Part shown: positions 15,216 through 28,833 of the stretch, one piece after another | How the letters are laid out: each line of letters opens with the position of its first letter | How positions within the stretch are numbered: the first letter of the stretch is position 1 | DNA from: Clavelina lepadiformis | Lineage: Eukaryota > Chordata > Ascidiacea > Aplousobranchia > Clavelinidae | DNA: 64,000 nucleotides | NCBI RefSeq assembly: GCF_947623445.1 | Contig: NC_135247.1 | Coordinates: 14,758,501 to 14,822,500, forward strand | Reading direction: 5' to 3' | Translations under genes and position numbers: made by a program | Notes under the pieces: generated by a model | What the model saw: only the letters and a program-made list of their open reading frames with translations | The model's database searches: none | Told to the model about the DNA's origin: nothing

Positions 15216-16124
15216 CCGATCAACTATGAGATTGTTTTCAGTTATCTTCATTTTTTATGCATTCTGTTCTCGCAAAATGCTAATTCGTCACGCTATTTGT
15301 AAAACCGCCAGAATTTAAACAAAATTGTGTTTTTGGTAAGTTAAAAAAAATATGCAAAAAACTTTTGCAACAATAATTTGTCAAAACTAAAGAAAAGATG
15401 TAAGTAAAGAGAAAATTTGAAACATATGTTACAGGTTTGATGCAAAATTATAATTTTGTTGTTATTCATTTCTTGATAAAACTTTGGAGCGTTATCTTTA
15501 TTTGAATAGAAACGTTAGCTTTAGAATTATGTTTCTCTAATTACGTAGGCTACAACAAATTCTTCATAAAAACCTGTATAAGCACACGCGAAAAAAAGCT
15601 ATAAAAGAAGAAGTTCTTAAATTGTTTAAGATTGTTTGCTTGTTCACGATTCACTAAAATGCAGCTATGCCAAATTCGACATTTCCTCGCATATGTTATA
15701 CCAAAATCCCTTTTTCTGAAAACTCTCTCACAATATTTTCTGTCTTTTTTTGTTGACAATTTTGTTTTAAGGCTGTTGCTGATAGGTGGCATATCTGCAC
15801 AAGTGTATGTAAGCTACAGTATGGCTTTCAAAACGTGTCAATATGTTCAAAACGTGTTTTCGAACTTAACACCTACGTATGACCTTTTAGGCTATCCGAA
15901 CACTTTCCCACCTTCGCTTCGTTATGTATGAAATGCGGAGTGCCACACTTTACATCTTCTGTCACAACCACTTAACACCGTACTGTAGTCTATGTATACT
16001 GCATTTTCCATATAACCACCCTTATTTATTGGCCTTTCCTCGAATCTTATGCAGAGATGATATTACTTTTTGTTTAACAACGGTACTAAGGAAACTGTAT
16101 CAATGCTGTAACCAAGTCATTTTT

Positions 16125-16405
16125 TAGGACTCGAGTCAAGTCATTTGAGAAGTTGACTTCAGTCAAGTCGAGTGAATTTACTGATTGGATCAAGTCAAGT
16201 CAAGTTAAAATAAAATGCAAGTCAAATCAAGTCACGTCATTGGCCATACCTTTAACCAATCGCTCGCAATGAAATCAAATGTCTGCAGTTCAGTTGGTCA
16301 ATAAATTAACAACTGAGATTGAATGACTTGGTCAAATTACTTTCCGAGACTCGAGTCAAGTCAAGTAATTTAAAGACGTGACTCGAGTAATTACAACACT
16401 GATAT
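16125..16405 (+). repeat. AAGTC-rich transposon copy
   Basis: Dense 'caagtcaagtc' and 'actcgagtcaagtc' words. The segment ends 'gagtaattacaacactg'; the reverse complement begins 'cagtgttgtaattactcgag', a terminus typical of hAT-like non-autonomous elements. I could not pair this end with a matching one, so the element length is unknown. Confidence 0.5.
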
Positions 16406-17308
16406 AAGCCTCCTCCCAACAAAGTTAAGAAATTGCACAAAAAGCTTTGGGGAAATAATTTTGCCGATACAGTGGCCTACTATAAAATAATTAATCAATG
16501 AAAAATCGTTGGTTAACTGGCCTATTCCACCGCTTTTCTATGGTAAGTTTGCTAACAAATCCAAGTGAACGTCTGGTTGAAAATAATGTTAGTGATAAGA
16601 CCTAAACTTACATTCAACAAACGCACATTGAAAAAGGCAACGAAATAAATAAATTCATTGTTTAAGTGTTTACCAGGTCACATTCCACTGAAAAGCAGCT
16701 ATGTGGTAAGTTCAAAACACTTTCGACGTTGGTTATCGTCATTACTCACGTGTCTTTCTGAAAAGGTTCTCACATCATTCTTTGTTCTTCGTCGGTTGCT
16801 GTGCAACCAACTTGGTTACGCATATGCTGTAGGTGTCTCATTATGCTGTTGTTTGTTTGTATCTGAAATTAGCTTAAAACGACCCCATGAGTGACAACAA
16901 ATTATGTAAACACTAATAAAAACGTCTATATTATAATATCACTGTACGCTAAAATAATAGTACTATTAAGTAGACTTGTGAAGTTATTTCGGCACAAATT
17001 TGACGTAGAAAATGTTTGACTTGGATACCATTTACATGTCTTATAATGAATGCAGGTAGTTAAATGTAAATTTGCTGTTTTCATAGGTTACTTCAACAGG
17101 CAAAATTGGATTGAGCCATGTTTTGTTGAATTAAGCCGCTTATACATTAAGTAGACTTCAAAGTGACTTTCGTAAGCTACTACATAGATGCTCTTGTATT
17201 GCTAATTATATAGTGTAACAGTTTTAGTGATTCATACTTGTCACGTGACTTCTGGGTAAATTTGTGTCTTAGAATTTAGGACAATATCAGTTTGGGTTGT
17301 CAATGACC

Positions 17309-17521
17309 CTGATAACCTTTACTGTGTAATAAGATTACCTGTCTCGGAATATACCGCTTATCGTTTTTATACGGATATTATTTCTTCTTACCTCTTATCA
17401 ACTTTGGATCAGGCACCTTTGGCCGAGATAAACGCCTGTTTGTTGGAAATGTCGTTGTCAATTTGCGTCTAAATTCGAAATTAAGCGAGTCGTCCTCGAG
17501 GTCCAAAAAAAGATCTGCCAT
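17309..17521 (-). CDS. Unidentified first coding exon of a small gene
   Basis: An ATG at 17521 opens a frame of 43 codons plus one base to 17392 (begins MADLFLDLEDDSLNFEF, ends near KVPDPKLIR), followed by a good donor (gtaag). A candidate next exon starts at 17308 after 'gttatcag', continues in phase for about 22 codons (SLTTQTDIVLNSKTQIYPEV) and reaches a stop. The acidic start followed by a basic stretch looks like real coding sequence, but I recognise no family. The second exon is weak and the gene may instead continue to lower coordinates. Confidence 0.35.
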
Positions 17522-18369
17522 ATAAGGGTGACAAGACTATAGTGTTACTCAAACGTAAGTGCCTATAATGGGTGTTGTCGTTCACCATCAATGCGAAAAC
17601 AAGCTTACTGGCATATACGGGTGAAAAAATTCTCGTCAAAGTCATTTGATATGTAAAATTTTGGCATATGGTCTCAGATAAAGAAGCTTTGTTGTAAAAA
17701 AACGTCCATGGCTTAATTATATTTAAAAGAAAGTTATAGAAGCTAAATGAAAAATACCCCTTTTTTAAAATACAGTGACTTTTCTAAAATACAGTGACTA
17801 AACTTTTCTTAATTTTTTATCTATCTTGAAAACTGTCGTTTTACAAGTTTTATAAGAATTCATTTTTACGAAGTCCGACAGACGTCCGTTCTTGGGATCC
17901 GGTCAGCTACTGTATCTCTGCCTCTTTCTGATAATTGCTGATAAAAATGCGAGCTTTTATAAGGTATACGAGAGGAGTTGAAATGTACCACCTGATAAAC
18001 AGCAAAGCATATTCATAAATGTCAATCACAAGTTCGAAAACACATTGCAAGAGATGGTGCAATGTTATTAGAAAAGACCACCCAAGCCGCTGCAGATGTA
18101 TGGGAATGAAATCTGAGACATGAAATCTGGCTGTAAGTTATCAGTAGCCTACTTAGGAGAAAGTTTCTTAACCTTTTCTGTTTCTAGCACAGTTTTAAAC
18201 AGGTTAACAACCTTTTCAGACTGTAAAACTTGACAGATGCTCAATCAAAAAGAGCGACCGCCTACCTCCAACCCTCTCTTTACTTTTAAAAAAGTGGTTC
18301 CCTTTTTTGGGAAGCAAACTGGCTTTTTGTGCTTAGTTATCACTCCAAGCTAAGAAACGATGATTTAGA

Positions 18370-18680
18370 AGAATATTGAAGATTTGATTTTTATGCAAGA
18401 CGGGCATCCCCACATTTTGCTATTGTTATTCATGAATGCCGAATGGTTCGCATGAGTGATACGCCAGAAGTCCTGACTTAACATCTTGTGACGTATTTTC
18501 TTGGGTTGGATACAGTATCATACCAAGGTAAAGACTTTGGAAGAACTTTATGGGCGAATACGGGAATTTGTGTCTTCCGTCCCACAAAAGTTTCTAGTGA
18601 AATCAGTTCATTCCGTTCTCAAGCGGCTTGAGAAGCTGGTGGCAAATGCGCCCATATTGAATTTTGAATTTAACTTCACG
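18370..18680 (+). mobile_element. Degenerate Tc1/mariner-class (DDE_3) transposase fragment
   Basis: Forward frames contain MQDGHPHI (compare the family QQDGAPPH), then a broken DLTxCDxFxW-like piece. After these comes KTLEELYGRIREFVSSVPQ..LVKSVHSVLKRLEKLVANA, which resembles the C-terminal TLEELKxRIRExxxxVPxxxLxxVxxxxxRRLxxCV pattern. The pieces lie in different frames, so it is a fossil. Terminal inverted repeats were not found. Confidence 0.6.
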
Positions 18681-19544
18681 CTTTCTTCACTTTCTTCTCT
18701 AATTTCTTACTTGGTGTACTTGTTGTTCAGAAATAAGTCACAAGAATTTATAACTAGAAAAGTTACTTTTTACTCACCTTGTATAAACCACATATACTGT
18801 CCCGAAAATGTGTGCTTTTAGTAATTCCGCCTGCATGTTTTAGCACAGTATTATACTCACGTTTTAGATAATGTAAGTGTAATACTTTGTGTAATGTGTA
18901 TGTAATTATTTGTTTGTCGTATGCCCAACTTATGTTTTTTCACCTATGTGACATATTTCTAAATGTTATACGTTTTAGCCTTTAGTGCAGTGAATTTTTT
19001 CGATGAGTAACTTTGCATTCATTCGCATTTATTCAACTTTGCATTCATTCGATATTCGCAACAATTTAATTATCTACCTTATTCACGCTTTTCCTCTCTG
19101 ACGCAACAAAGGTCTCTCGCGTTAATTTGGTTTTCAGCTGGTTGAACGTTGATGCACCAATTATTCCACACTCAGCGCTTGAGCGTTGTGATTTTTGATG
19201 CTCTCACTGAGATTGTCTCACGCTGTATATACGTGAATTGTTTTAACTTATTCGTCCGATTAAATTGTTTTATTTACAACCTCGCATGTGACGTGATGTG
19301 ACGTTGAGGAGGCAATTTACGGTTTTATACCTGGTCGTTAATGTCTATACACTTTGGAGAGCTAGAAAAAAGAGGTTTGTTATGCTTGTAAGCTTTCAAA
19401 CAAAAGTACTATACAGACGTTGTGTATAATTATTAATTACACTCATATACAGTGTACCTTTACAATTAATAATATGTTTGTTTATTGATGTCGTTTCGTT
19501 TCTGGTTAAAATGGATTTCGATCGATAAACTTATTTCTGTTACG

Positions 19545-19745
19545 AAGTGACTGCTTCACCATATTTTGGTTAAGCAGTCTGTGGTAAAATAGCCGGTTAG
19601 GTTAGGAGAATGGGTATGCAAAAAGTTTACTGTAGCTACGTATTTAAGGTTATATTGTTGTTAGATTTAGATTAGAAGGTAGATATAGGTTAGGTTTAAG
19701 TTACTGTGCTACAACATATAAGTTATAGGTTAACAAGGAACTGTG
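19545..19745. repeat. Dispersed diverged repeat (partner near 3.96 kb)
   Basis: Collinear with 3960-4140 over about 180 bases ('tgcttcaccata', 'gagaatgggtatgca', 'ttagatttagattagaaggt'). Family unknown. Confidence 0.4.
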
Positions 19746-20167
19746 AAACATAGCTTTAAACACACGATTTTTCCGGTGAAATAGTTTCTGCCATTCTGTT
19801 CACGTACGGTCGATTGGAGTGACAATTACCAGGTCGTTGACCTTGCTTATTTTCATTACCTTTGCTTTTTTCTGTAGTTGCAAGAACATTAGCATACAGT
19901 AAGTCATGGGATATAGGACAACGGCCTCGCGGTTATCGCCGTCAAGTTAACGGTAAAATAAAATAAAAATGCTATTATGATCTCTGTCGTTCAGAAGGAA
20001 GCAAAGAGGTTAGATGACCAGAGAGAAATTTATCCATGCATACAAGTAGCGTCAAAATGACAAATTAGTGACTAATTAGTGACTAATTGCTCAATAGTGC
20101 CCTAACACAATTGTAAAAATGTTTCTACAAAAACATATTCTCAAACTACCGATTTTGGAAGTGTATT

Positions 20168-20173
20168 TTTATT
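20168..20173 (-). terminator. Possible polyadenylation signal for SLC51A
   Basis: AATAAA on the minus strand, about 360 bases past the SLC51A stop. It is the first good hexamer I noticed downstream, but in AT-rich DNA this is weak evidence. Confidence 0.3.
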
Positions 20174-20533
20174 TTTTGAGCAATTGTAGGAAATGTGATA
20201 TAAATTAGGCAGCATTTAATTGTATTGCATGGCTCACAATTAGACTCAATTTTGTTCTTCATTGACTCAGCACGCAGATTATAAAAGCACTCAATCCATA
20301 TACAAGCGTCGCAATTACAAAGTTACTATAACTTCAATAATATTTTTGAACTTTCATGACTAAATTGTATCTTAATAACTTACGCAGCTTCAAACTATAC
20401 CACGACATGCACTGATTTCAGTTGTGTTCATTCATGCGGACTTCCAAGCAATAACAAATGTAAAAACAAGGAACATGGCTCGTTGCATAATGCAAAAAAA
20501 TGGAAATAAATAAAAACGTTTTGCACCAAAGTT

Positions 20534-23332
20534 CTCAAACAATGCTATCTACTCGGTTGTCCGCTTCAGAAGATGATTCGTCTTCCATTGCTCTGAGAGT
20601 CGCCTTTTCTGAATTTCCATTTTCTTCCAACCTGTTTTCATGTAGACCGGAATGTTTAGTTGTTAACTTTGCACACTCATAAATCAATAAAAGAGACAGA
20701 ATATTTTTATTGTCTCAGTATTTGCAAATACATGAAATCAATAATAAATAAATAAAGAATCCTTACGTTGTCTCCATCGTATCAACTCTTTCAAGCTGCT
20801 CGTTATCTGAACTTCTTCTATAAAGGAATCTCGTAATGAGGGAAAGAAAAAAGTATTCGACAATCTGTAAAAATGTCGGAAGTAATATAGACGAAGAGAG
20901 CGGTATGTGTTGTGTGATCATATAATGACGTAGGCAGCCTAAGCAGGCCTGTAAGCTGTACAAGTGTTTAGGTCACATTATATGAATGAAAAAACTATAG
21001 GTTTCATACAGAATTTTATGTCATTAACCAAAGAAACATAACAAAAATAGGAATTATCTGTTATAGATTTGGATTATAAAAGTCAATGCTCACCGTAATT
21101 TGGTAATTGAGTATTATTTTTTTCGCGTACGCGGTCAACGGAAGTGAACATGCATTGTAACTCACTGTGACAATAAACGGTTGAAGATTTGCAATCAAAA
21201 GTACCATCTGTAATAAAAAAAGTAAGTTTAACTTCAAATACACCCACGCATATTGGCCTCCAAAGTATTACGAGGTGAAAGTACGTATGTCAACATTATA
21301 ACTTAATACGAAGAACTCGCAACTTCATTAATATTTAGGTATTTACACAAGTGTGCAATCATGATGATGACGGGTTTCACGTCGTATTTACGTAGTTATG
21401 TAAAACGCGACGGTAAAAAGACGTCAAGTGGGCTCTATTTAAAACATGTTTGTTTGTTCAACATGTAAAACAAAAACTTTATAGTTTTAAGTATAGACAA
21501 TAAAAGCTTAATACTTTTCAGGTAAAAGCGAATAAAACACCTTACCTGGAAATTAAAAAACTTTGCAGTTACTCGGTACCGGCCCAGGAAGTCGCCCGAC
21601 GCTTTCCTGAATATGACAAGTGCCCACATGCCAGAGAGCATGGATGTCACCAACAACCCGGTGTATAACATCTGGAACAAAAAATGCCTGTGATTAACGT
21701 GGCGGCGCCTACAGTGATGAATTTGTTGTAATGACTGGCTAAGGGTTCCTTATAAACAGGAAAAGAGCCAAAAACAATATAAACGAAATTTTTAAAATTC
21801 TTACTCCGGGGATTTTCAGACTTCGATCTGTTTGAAACACTCCCTGGAAAAAAAGCACGATTGGTCGCAGTAGAGCGGCTTGAAAAGTGGCATACCATAA
21901 AACGGAGAAGGTTTTTCTAAAAATCGTGTAAAACATGCGTTCAAAGAAGTACTTTTGTTCCATAATTTTGTAACCACATACGCACACACTTTCAGCACAT
22001 TGCACAATGTCAGCACCAAGCAGCCGCAATGCGTGCGTCGTCTTACTTGGTCATTTTAAAACTTGGCAGGCAGAAAAGGCAGCAACAGAAAGGTCCAGTA
22101 TTAATATTCACGTATCGTCCTTCGAAACGCTTTAATAGCTGACGAAGTCCACCATAATAATTGACCATGAGGACCAAAAATGCGTGAAGCCCGAATCCGA
22201 AATACCTGCCCAAAAAAACATGTTTGTTGAAGATCGAAGTTTGTTATCCATTATATCTAAGAAGCAAAAGGTCACGTATCAAGTTTTAAAACTTACACAG
22301 AACAGACGAAATCAATCATGTTAAAGCCGGCGGGGAAAAACGTTCCCATGAGCGAAGTTACGGCAAAAACGGGAGGAATGCCAGCCTGTAATTCAAACAA
22401 CGCTTCGATAAACGCAATTCATCGTGACCAGCATTAATTGCTCTAATCTTTTGCACCAACCATTCCTTATACATAACAACCTATTTTAGCCTATATTTGA
22501 CAAGTTTCTAGCTAACGACATGTTATTAAGAAACGATGACCTTTGGTCTAGATTTTGAAATTTTACCTGTAAGATTGATAAACGACGTCGGTATGACAGC
22601 TTGATATGAGCCTTCAAGTAAAACACTTCGTCGATAAAAAGCGCAATAATTACTGTCGTCATCAAGATGAGAATGACGTAAAATACCACGTCCAGGGTTG
22701 TCATGCCTGAGTAAACAAAGCACGAAAGTATTCAATAAACGTGATGATATGGAGTTTACGTGATGACAAAATTGTATTTCAATCTCTACTGTCTCATTTT
22801 CAAAATGTTTTTAATACATAGAATGGTCACAAATTAAAAGAAATATTGTCGCGTAGTAAGCACAACAGCGTAACACCGTATTCTCCAAAATACGTTACTG
22901 ATAGGTTGAAGAACAAAACTTTACGCGTCCACTTAGGATTTACGATAGCAATTACAAGTTCGGTATAGCAAGTTGAAATAAAAGTCTTCTACCAACTTCG
23001 AATAACCCGATATCCTAATACCTTAACGGATTTATTTACGGCTGTGAATATTGACGTAAACTTTCATTTTCTAAACATATTTGCTTGGTAAACAACTTAA
23101 TCAAATCAGACCGAAATCACTCACTTGAAATAACAGCGTTTGCATTTGGCAGTGGATCATACTTGCAGTGGAAAATGTATTCCTCCCTTCGTTTCTGGGC
23201 TATGATCTCCGTATCTGATGCATTCTGTGCAGTAATAATAGAAGTGTTTAATCATGTTTGTTCAATTGTTTCCAAAATTTGTTGATTTTTTTCACTCACC
23301 ATCCCAGCTGTGTTGTTGCTGGCTTCATTCAT
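20534..23332 (-). CDS. SLC51A: Organic solute transporter subunit alpha
   Basis: Ten exons: 23332-23300, 23224-23125, 22706-22567, 22385-22297, 22205-22047, about 21988-21805, 21671-21546, 21207-21094, 20864-20767 and 20631-20534, for about 380 residues (human is 340). OST-alpha pairs with a single-pass beta subunit to move bile acids and steroid conjugates across the basolateral membrane. Family features visible are successive hydrophobic helices, the cysteine cluster GPFCCCLFCLPSFKM, ALLRPIVLFFQ, a FRKASGDFL..YRVTAKFFNFQ segment, ANLQPFIV, and EYFFLSLITRFLYRR before an acidic tail that ends DNRVDSIV. The N-terminus (MNEASNNTAGM, NASDTE) has two potential glycosylation sites and no signal peptide. 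The acceptor of exon 6 is uncertain; the other junctions keep phase. TMEM184 proteins are the nearest alternative, but the Cys cluster and RRSSDNE tail favour OST-alpha. Confidence 0.87.
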
Positions 23333-25871
23333 TTTTCTTTGAGAAGTACTCAGCTGATGATTAACTTACAATCTATATCGAAGCAAGCTACAGTGTATCT
23401 ACATATGACAAGAAACTTTGCAAATTACACGTTTTAAATACTACTGTTCGTTTCAGTGGGCGATGCGTAAAACACAAACGCATCATATCGACATATAGCC
23501 TAACCACGGTTACCTGTTAGTTTTCTCTAGTTTCTGTGTTAGGAGAAAAGTCGAGTAAAAAGTCTGACGTAATAGGCCTCCACACGGCTTATGTTTTCTA
23601 ACAACTTTGTTGTCATGATGCGGGTAAGAGCAGACGGGAGTTAAATAGCATCTCAGACTTTACTAGTTGTTCTAATGTCTACGACTATTAATTCAACTAA
23701 ACAATTTTGCTGGCTTGGTGTTTTGCACGCTGAAACACACCACATACTGCGCAATGACTGTGACTAATTGATGGCATTTGTCCTCAAAGGAAATTATTAA
23801 GGGAAAAAATGATCGATATATTGACCGACAAATTAGCCGGGTAAACAGTCTAACGGTATAACAAAATAAACCATCATATACTAAACCGAAATTGATCGAA
23901 CGTTCTATGTAGAATTGCAATATACAGAGAATCCCCAACAAATATAGAATTTCGTACCGGTACAGTCTATTTCGCCACTTCCTTGACATGCAGACAAGCA
24001 CAGCATCGAGCACACTGCCAAAACAACAATGCGACCAAACCTTCAACTCCTTTTGAGTTATAAGGTCCATTAACGCCTACGGTTCCAATAAACTGCATTG
24101 TACAACGTCAGCACTGCCTTTGTCTGCAGAACGTATCCAAACATTGCATGAGAAATTCAGATCTTAAATCGTAATTTCCAGAAATCCCTAACCTTTGCTT
24201 TTGTTTGTCTGTAGATTAATTGCGCTGGTCTCAGCGGCAAGTACAAAACTTTTTACTCGTCTAACCACAACCTGAGTCAACTGGTGACGTCACATTATCT
24301 AACAACTAAGTAGAAATAGAACTCGACTAAAAGGACATTGACCCTATTTTTACAATAGAAAATGTTATTTACTCGCGTTTACGGGCATCAAGTGAGAATT
24401 AAATTGCGGGTAAATTCATTCATATATTAGAACGGAATGTTTGCGCCAAACAGTTTTACAATCAAGCGTTTTTGAACTTTTTGACGTTTCATCGGCCCTG
24501 CCAGCAGGTGAAATAACAAAAAAGTCGCAATTGCCTATAAACAAGGCATTAAAAACTATTAAAGCCTGCAGTGGGGCGAACAAATTCGATAACCAGTGAG
24601 CCTAAACCACATTAAAAGCCTTAAAACAAACAAACAATTTAAGAGCAAGCCGTAAATGCATTTAATTATAGTCTCCAGTTATGGTAACGCCGAGAATAAT
24701 GTTTTATTTATGCCGAGCTGTTGAAAACAGTACACATAAAAGTTTCAACATACGCTCAAACTGAGAAAATTAATTATACTAAGATATACTGTTTTGCTGA
24801 ACAGATTCTGAAGTAATTCTGTTTGAATGTTCTCCGTTATCGATAGGCCATAAGAAGTTTATGAAGTTTTTACGAGAATTTAACGTTTGTATTCTACATT
24901 TCTATAAATCTGTTTTTAGATGATGCTCCTTTTACTATTTAGCCTGGGATATTCGAAAAAGGTGCAGCCAAGTGTAAACAAGACATGGCTGCAAGTTTTA
25001 CAATCTTCCACGAAAATATGAGTTTTGCCCGGTCTGGTACACAACCTACCTGGTTTATTATGGCGGGTCCCCAATACTTAGAAGCCTGTGTAATTTGTAT
25101 GTTGTGTTGTTTGCTGTTTATCTGCCAGCATTTTGTCGTTGATTTTAATCACTATTCTGTGTTTGAACGTAAACAACCTGCTCAAACTGAAAACATTTCT
25201 GAAAGCTATACTCACAAAACGAATCATTGTTTATAGTCTATAAAACCTTTCAGCAATCGTGGTAAGAAAACTGTACACAAGCCACTCATGGTGAAGTATT
25301 GGGCAATCGAATGATTCGAACGAAACGGCGTTGCAGTAAAAACATGCTTCTTATTGAAACATTGCAAGGCACCGGATATCACAACAATGCGCAGTGCGTT
25401 ACAAGTAACAGCATGCAGCATAGAACCTTGGTAGGCCTACGCTTGCTGTTGTTGTTCAATCTAAAAACGCTATGGCAAACCTTGGGCCAAAAACGGCATC
25501 AGTCACCGGCGGTAACACTGGTAAATTGTGGTGATTTCAACACAAAATTTGAGTAAAATATGGGAAGCGGTTTTTACCGATTTGGTTCGTGTGTGCTTTG
25601 TTGGCATGCTTATTAATAATATGTTCAGGTTCACATGTAGCGCTGGGACTAACGTTATATGATCGCTTCGATTGCATAAGCAACCTCGATTTAGGCTGCC
25701 ACTTTGAACGCACGAAAAAATCGTGCTCCGATAAAACCTAAAATAGCTAAAATCAACTTTTTGCATTACCTTTCGCCTTACCTTATCGGCTATTTTAACA
25801 ACAGGCTCCTGGTGAAATAGTCATTTTCCTAGATTTTTTGACTTGTTTGGATTCTTTTATTCGTTTTCACC

Positions 25872-26103
25872 ATCTAAGTCAGGGGTTCTTAACCTGGGGT
25901 CCGAGAAGATGCATTAAGGGATGCGCTAAGTTTCGCTCTGGGTTTAACTGTTGTACGTGCGTGCAAGTGTTTCGACCATCACTATGTTAATTAAAATCTA
26001 ATTTCGACATTTCAATGTGAATCTTGCAAAGGGGTCCACAGCTTTTCAAAGAATGTTTTAGGGGTTCATGATCCAAAAAAGGTTAAGAAACACTGATCTA
26101 AGT
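25872..26103. mobile_element. hAT MITE, 216 bp, with perfect 8-bp target-site duplication
   Basis: The element spans 25880-26095. The ends are inverted: left 'caggggttcttaacctgggg', right (reverse complement) 'cagtgtttcttaacctttt'. It is flanked on both sides by the identical 8-mer 'atctaagt' (25872-25879 and 26096-26103). Eight-base duplications and CAGxGxTTCTxAACC-type termini are the hallmark of non-autonomous hAT elements. It has no coding capacity. The perfect duplication suggests a fairly recent insertion. Confidence 0.93.
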
Positions 26104-28833
26104 GATACACTTTGCCTTTAGTCTGGAAATTTTCTTTCTTGTGTCACCATCCTTATATAGGCTTAACATATTTTGCAAGCCTTAAACTGGGTTAATCTAG
26201 CAACGATACTCATGATGACGCCACAATTATCCTTGTCCATCTTGGGGATCACAAAATATGATTTAAATTTTAATCGTGGTTCGTGCAAATACTTATGGTG
26301 TATTTGATATAAAAGACCATTACTAACGAAATAAACTGGTGATAAAATTGGTAACTATCTTCTAAAATACGAAGCAAATTTTACGCTAATTGTGTCGCGT
26401 TTGCCGGCAAATATGACGAAACCAAAGAAACTCACAATACGTGACGATTTGAGCTTTGAACTGAAGTTTATCGTTGACAAGTGGCTCAAGCATCTCATTT
26501 CACCACCTAGTGGCGTAATGTATAATGTTTTACTACATTTACAGAAAAAACGGCGCTTTTAAAATTTGAACTTAAAACAGAATGTCATGTAAAAATTGTT
26601 TGTTATCAAAGAAAATGGCTCATAACAACGGAAACGAGAGGGATGCCAGGACAGATTTCCAAACCTGGGCGTATAGTAAACCTATATGACCTTATGTCAG
26701 TTATCACTGATGCTACTTGCCATATGAATTTAGAGTTTTGCGTACTTTGATCGGATTTTGCCTTTGTTGTTATCCTGGTATAAACCGAAGAAAATAATAA
26801 TAGTATAATAATAGTTACTATTAACTCAATTGTATAACCGCAAATGTGTATATCGCGTTCTCATGTGAGGTTGTGGTTTCGTTTATTTTACACAGAAACA
26901 CTGGGAAATATCTGCATACTCTGCTTTGCAACTGCGTTCACGTATTTCACAAACTTTTATACTTCAACCCTAAGCTTGAAATCTTTTTTGACATGCATGA
27001 TTCTTGACATTCTTTTTCCATTTTTTATTTCAGATGAAACAATATTATTGTAAATGTAATTTATGTAGTGTTGCTTCCGTTTTTCAAAACTAATCAAGTT
27101 CTCTCATAGTCTGAACCAACAAAACTTTACATGAAGTCTTTTTCTAGTATAAGAGCTCTTGTGTGAATGACAATATTGAAACTTGAACGAAAAGCCTTTG
27201 AAAGAAAAATGTTTTTGTTGGCATCTGCAAATATCTCTTGCAGCCACACATCTTTACTTTTACATTGAAATCGTTGTACTGTATCAGTGCTTCATAAATC
27301 ACTTTGCACTAAGCAACTCCGTATGCGAGTTAAAAAGCATTTCTTGCAGGTTTCACGTAAGTAGTTCAATATTGACTTTCATCAGAATATCATTTCAAAG
27401 GATCTTTTATCTCGTCGGCACAAGAGAAATCTTTTCTCCTCTATAACACAAGCATTTATTCATTTAAGGCCATTTTTAATGTAAAATTTTTATTATGCAT
27501 ATACCAGGCCTGGGTATTTGTTATTGTGCTTGTATCTTTTTTGTGCTTTAGTAAACACTTTTGTATTGAAACATAAGATTTACCTAAAAGTAGTGAAAAA
27601 GTTTTTTCATCGCTGCGGCAATTTAATGAGTTTTCGAGGCCATCTTCTACACTTTGGCTACGTCAGGACACATCTCGCCCCTTCTGTGACTTGACACAGA
27701 AAATGTTAGATCCGTTTCTTATGAAATCTACGACCCCAGCATGTAGAAAAATGCGGTTACCTTTTGTGACAAATGGCGATTAAAGTGACGAGTTTTTTAA
27801 TCGCAGTCGAAGATATCAAAAAGTAATAGGCTTATATGTATAGCCGCAGTATGTACGTGGATTTATAAGTGTATAGCCTTCGACGCTTGACCACTTAAAC
27901 TCACTGAGATGTATTCTACCACGAAATGTTTTTAAGAACCAAGCACAGAAATTAAAAGGAAAACCAAGCACTTACAAGTCGTGAATCGGGTAACTATAAT
28001 TTAATTCCAATGCTGAAATACTTTAAACTTCATAACAAAAACACAAAGTGAAATGTTTGGCAAGTTTACAACTTTGTTCGGTACTTTCTAACTCTAAATT
28101 CTCTATCAAAACTACCAGAATAATCAAAAATTTTGGCATTATTTACAAGTCTTAGTTTCTGCTCTGTTCTCTATTGCCTAGTAAATTTATTTGGTTTAGA
28201 TGTATTTGTATTTATGGGTTTCAAACTTAAAAACAGTACACCAGAGTGACTTTACAATGCCGTAACAGATTTCATCATTGTCCAAATAATAATTCATAGA
28301 ATAAGGTAATTAATTATTAAGATGAAAGAAAACAATCACAAATCAAATCGTGTACAAGTTGTCAGTTGTCAGTTGTAAGCAAAGCTCTATTTTGCCAATT
28401 CTTTGCAATAATGACAAGAAAGTTCCTGCAACTTTCCAACTAACGCATGAAATAAAAGGTTTTGTGGTAAAAGATGTTTCACCGACTTTTTTGCCTTTGA
28501 AAAAACAAGATGAAATAAAACTGTCAAAGCGATAAGTTCAACTTCGCCTATTAGATTGAGCATTATATGCAGTGATCATCGAGTGGAGCCGCATATCGAT
28601 AATTGTCTTTATTGAATCAATTTTGTTCTTTCTAGAGAGGGCTTGACGGAAATCGTACCACATTTACTCCAAATCTGCAGTCAAGCTTAATACTAGAAGT
28701 CGCTTGATGACGCTAACGAAGTGGTTTGCTGTTAAATTTTAGTCATTTACGGTGTTCATTCATTTTATTTTTCGTCTTAAATGTGACGTAAATGTGCATT
28801 ACGATAGTATAACGTAAATATAATTTCTAGCGT

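Larger units (their letters stand above)
14847..17309. other. Intergenic region dominated by AAGTC-rich repeats
   Basis: No supported gene. Two blocks of the AAGTC/GACTT-rich repeat family lie at about 14950-15215 and 16125-16405. The sequence between and beyond them is AT-rich and unrecognised. Confidence 0.5.
17522..20533. other. Intergenic region with mariner-like fossil
   Basis: Apart from the transposase remnant near 18.4-18.7 kb and a diverged repeat near 19.55 kb I see no gene. The part just above 20174 is the likely 3' flank of SLC51A. Confidence 0.5.

Noticed and set aside
17765-17805. Two direct copies of 'aaaatacagtgact'
   Set aside because: Only two units of a short word; too little to call a tandem repeat or regulatory site.
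23693-24070. 125-codon open frame on the minus strand upstream of SLC51A
   Set aside because: No family resemblance, no conserved motif and AT-driven composition; it could overlap the SLC51A 5' region but there is no coding evidence.
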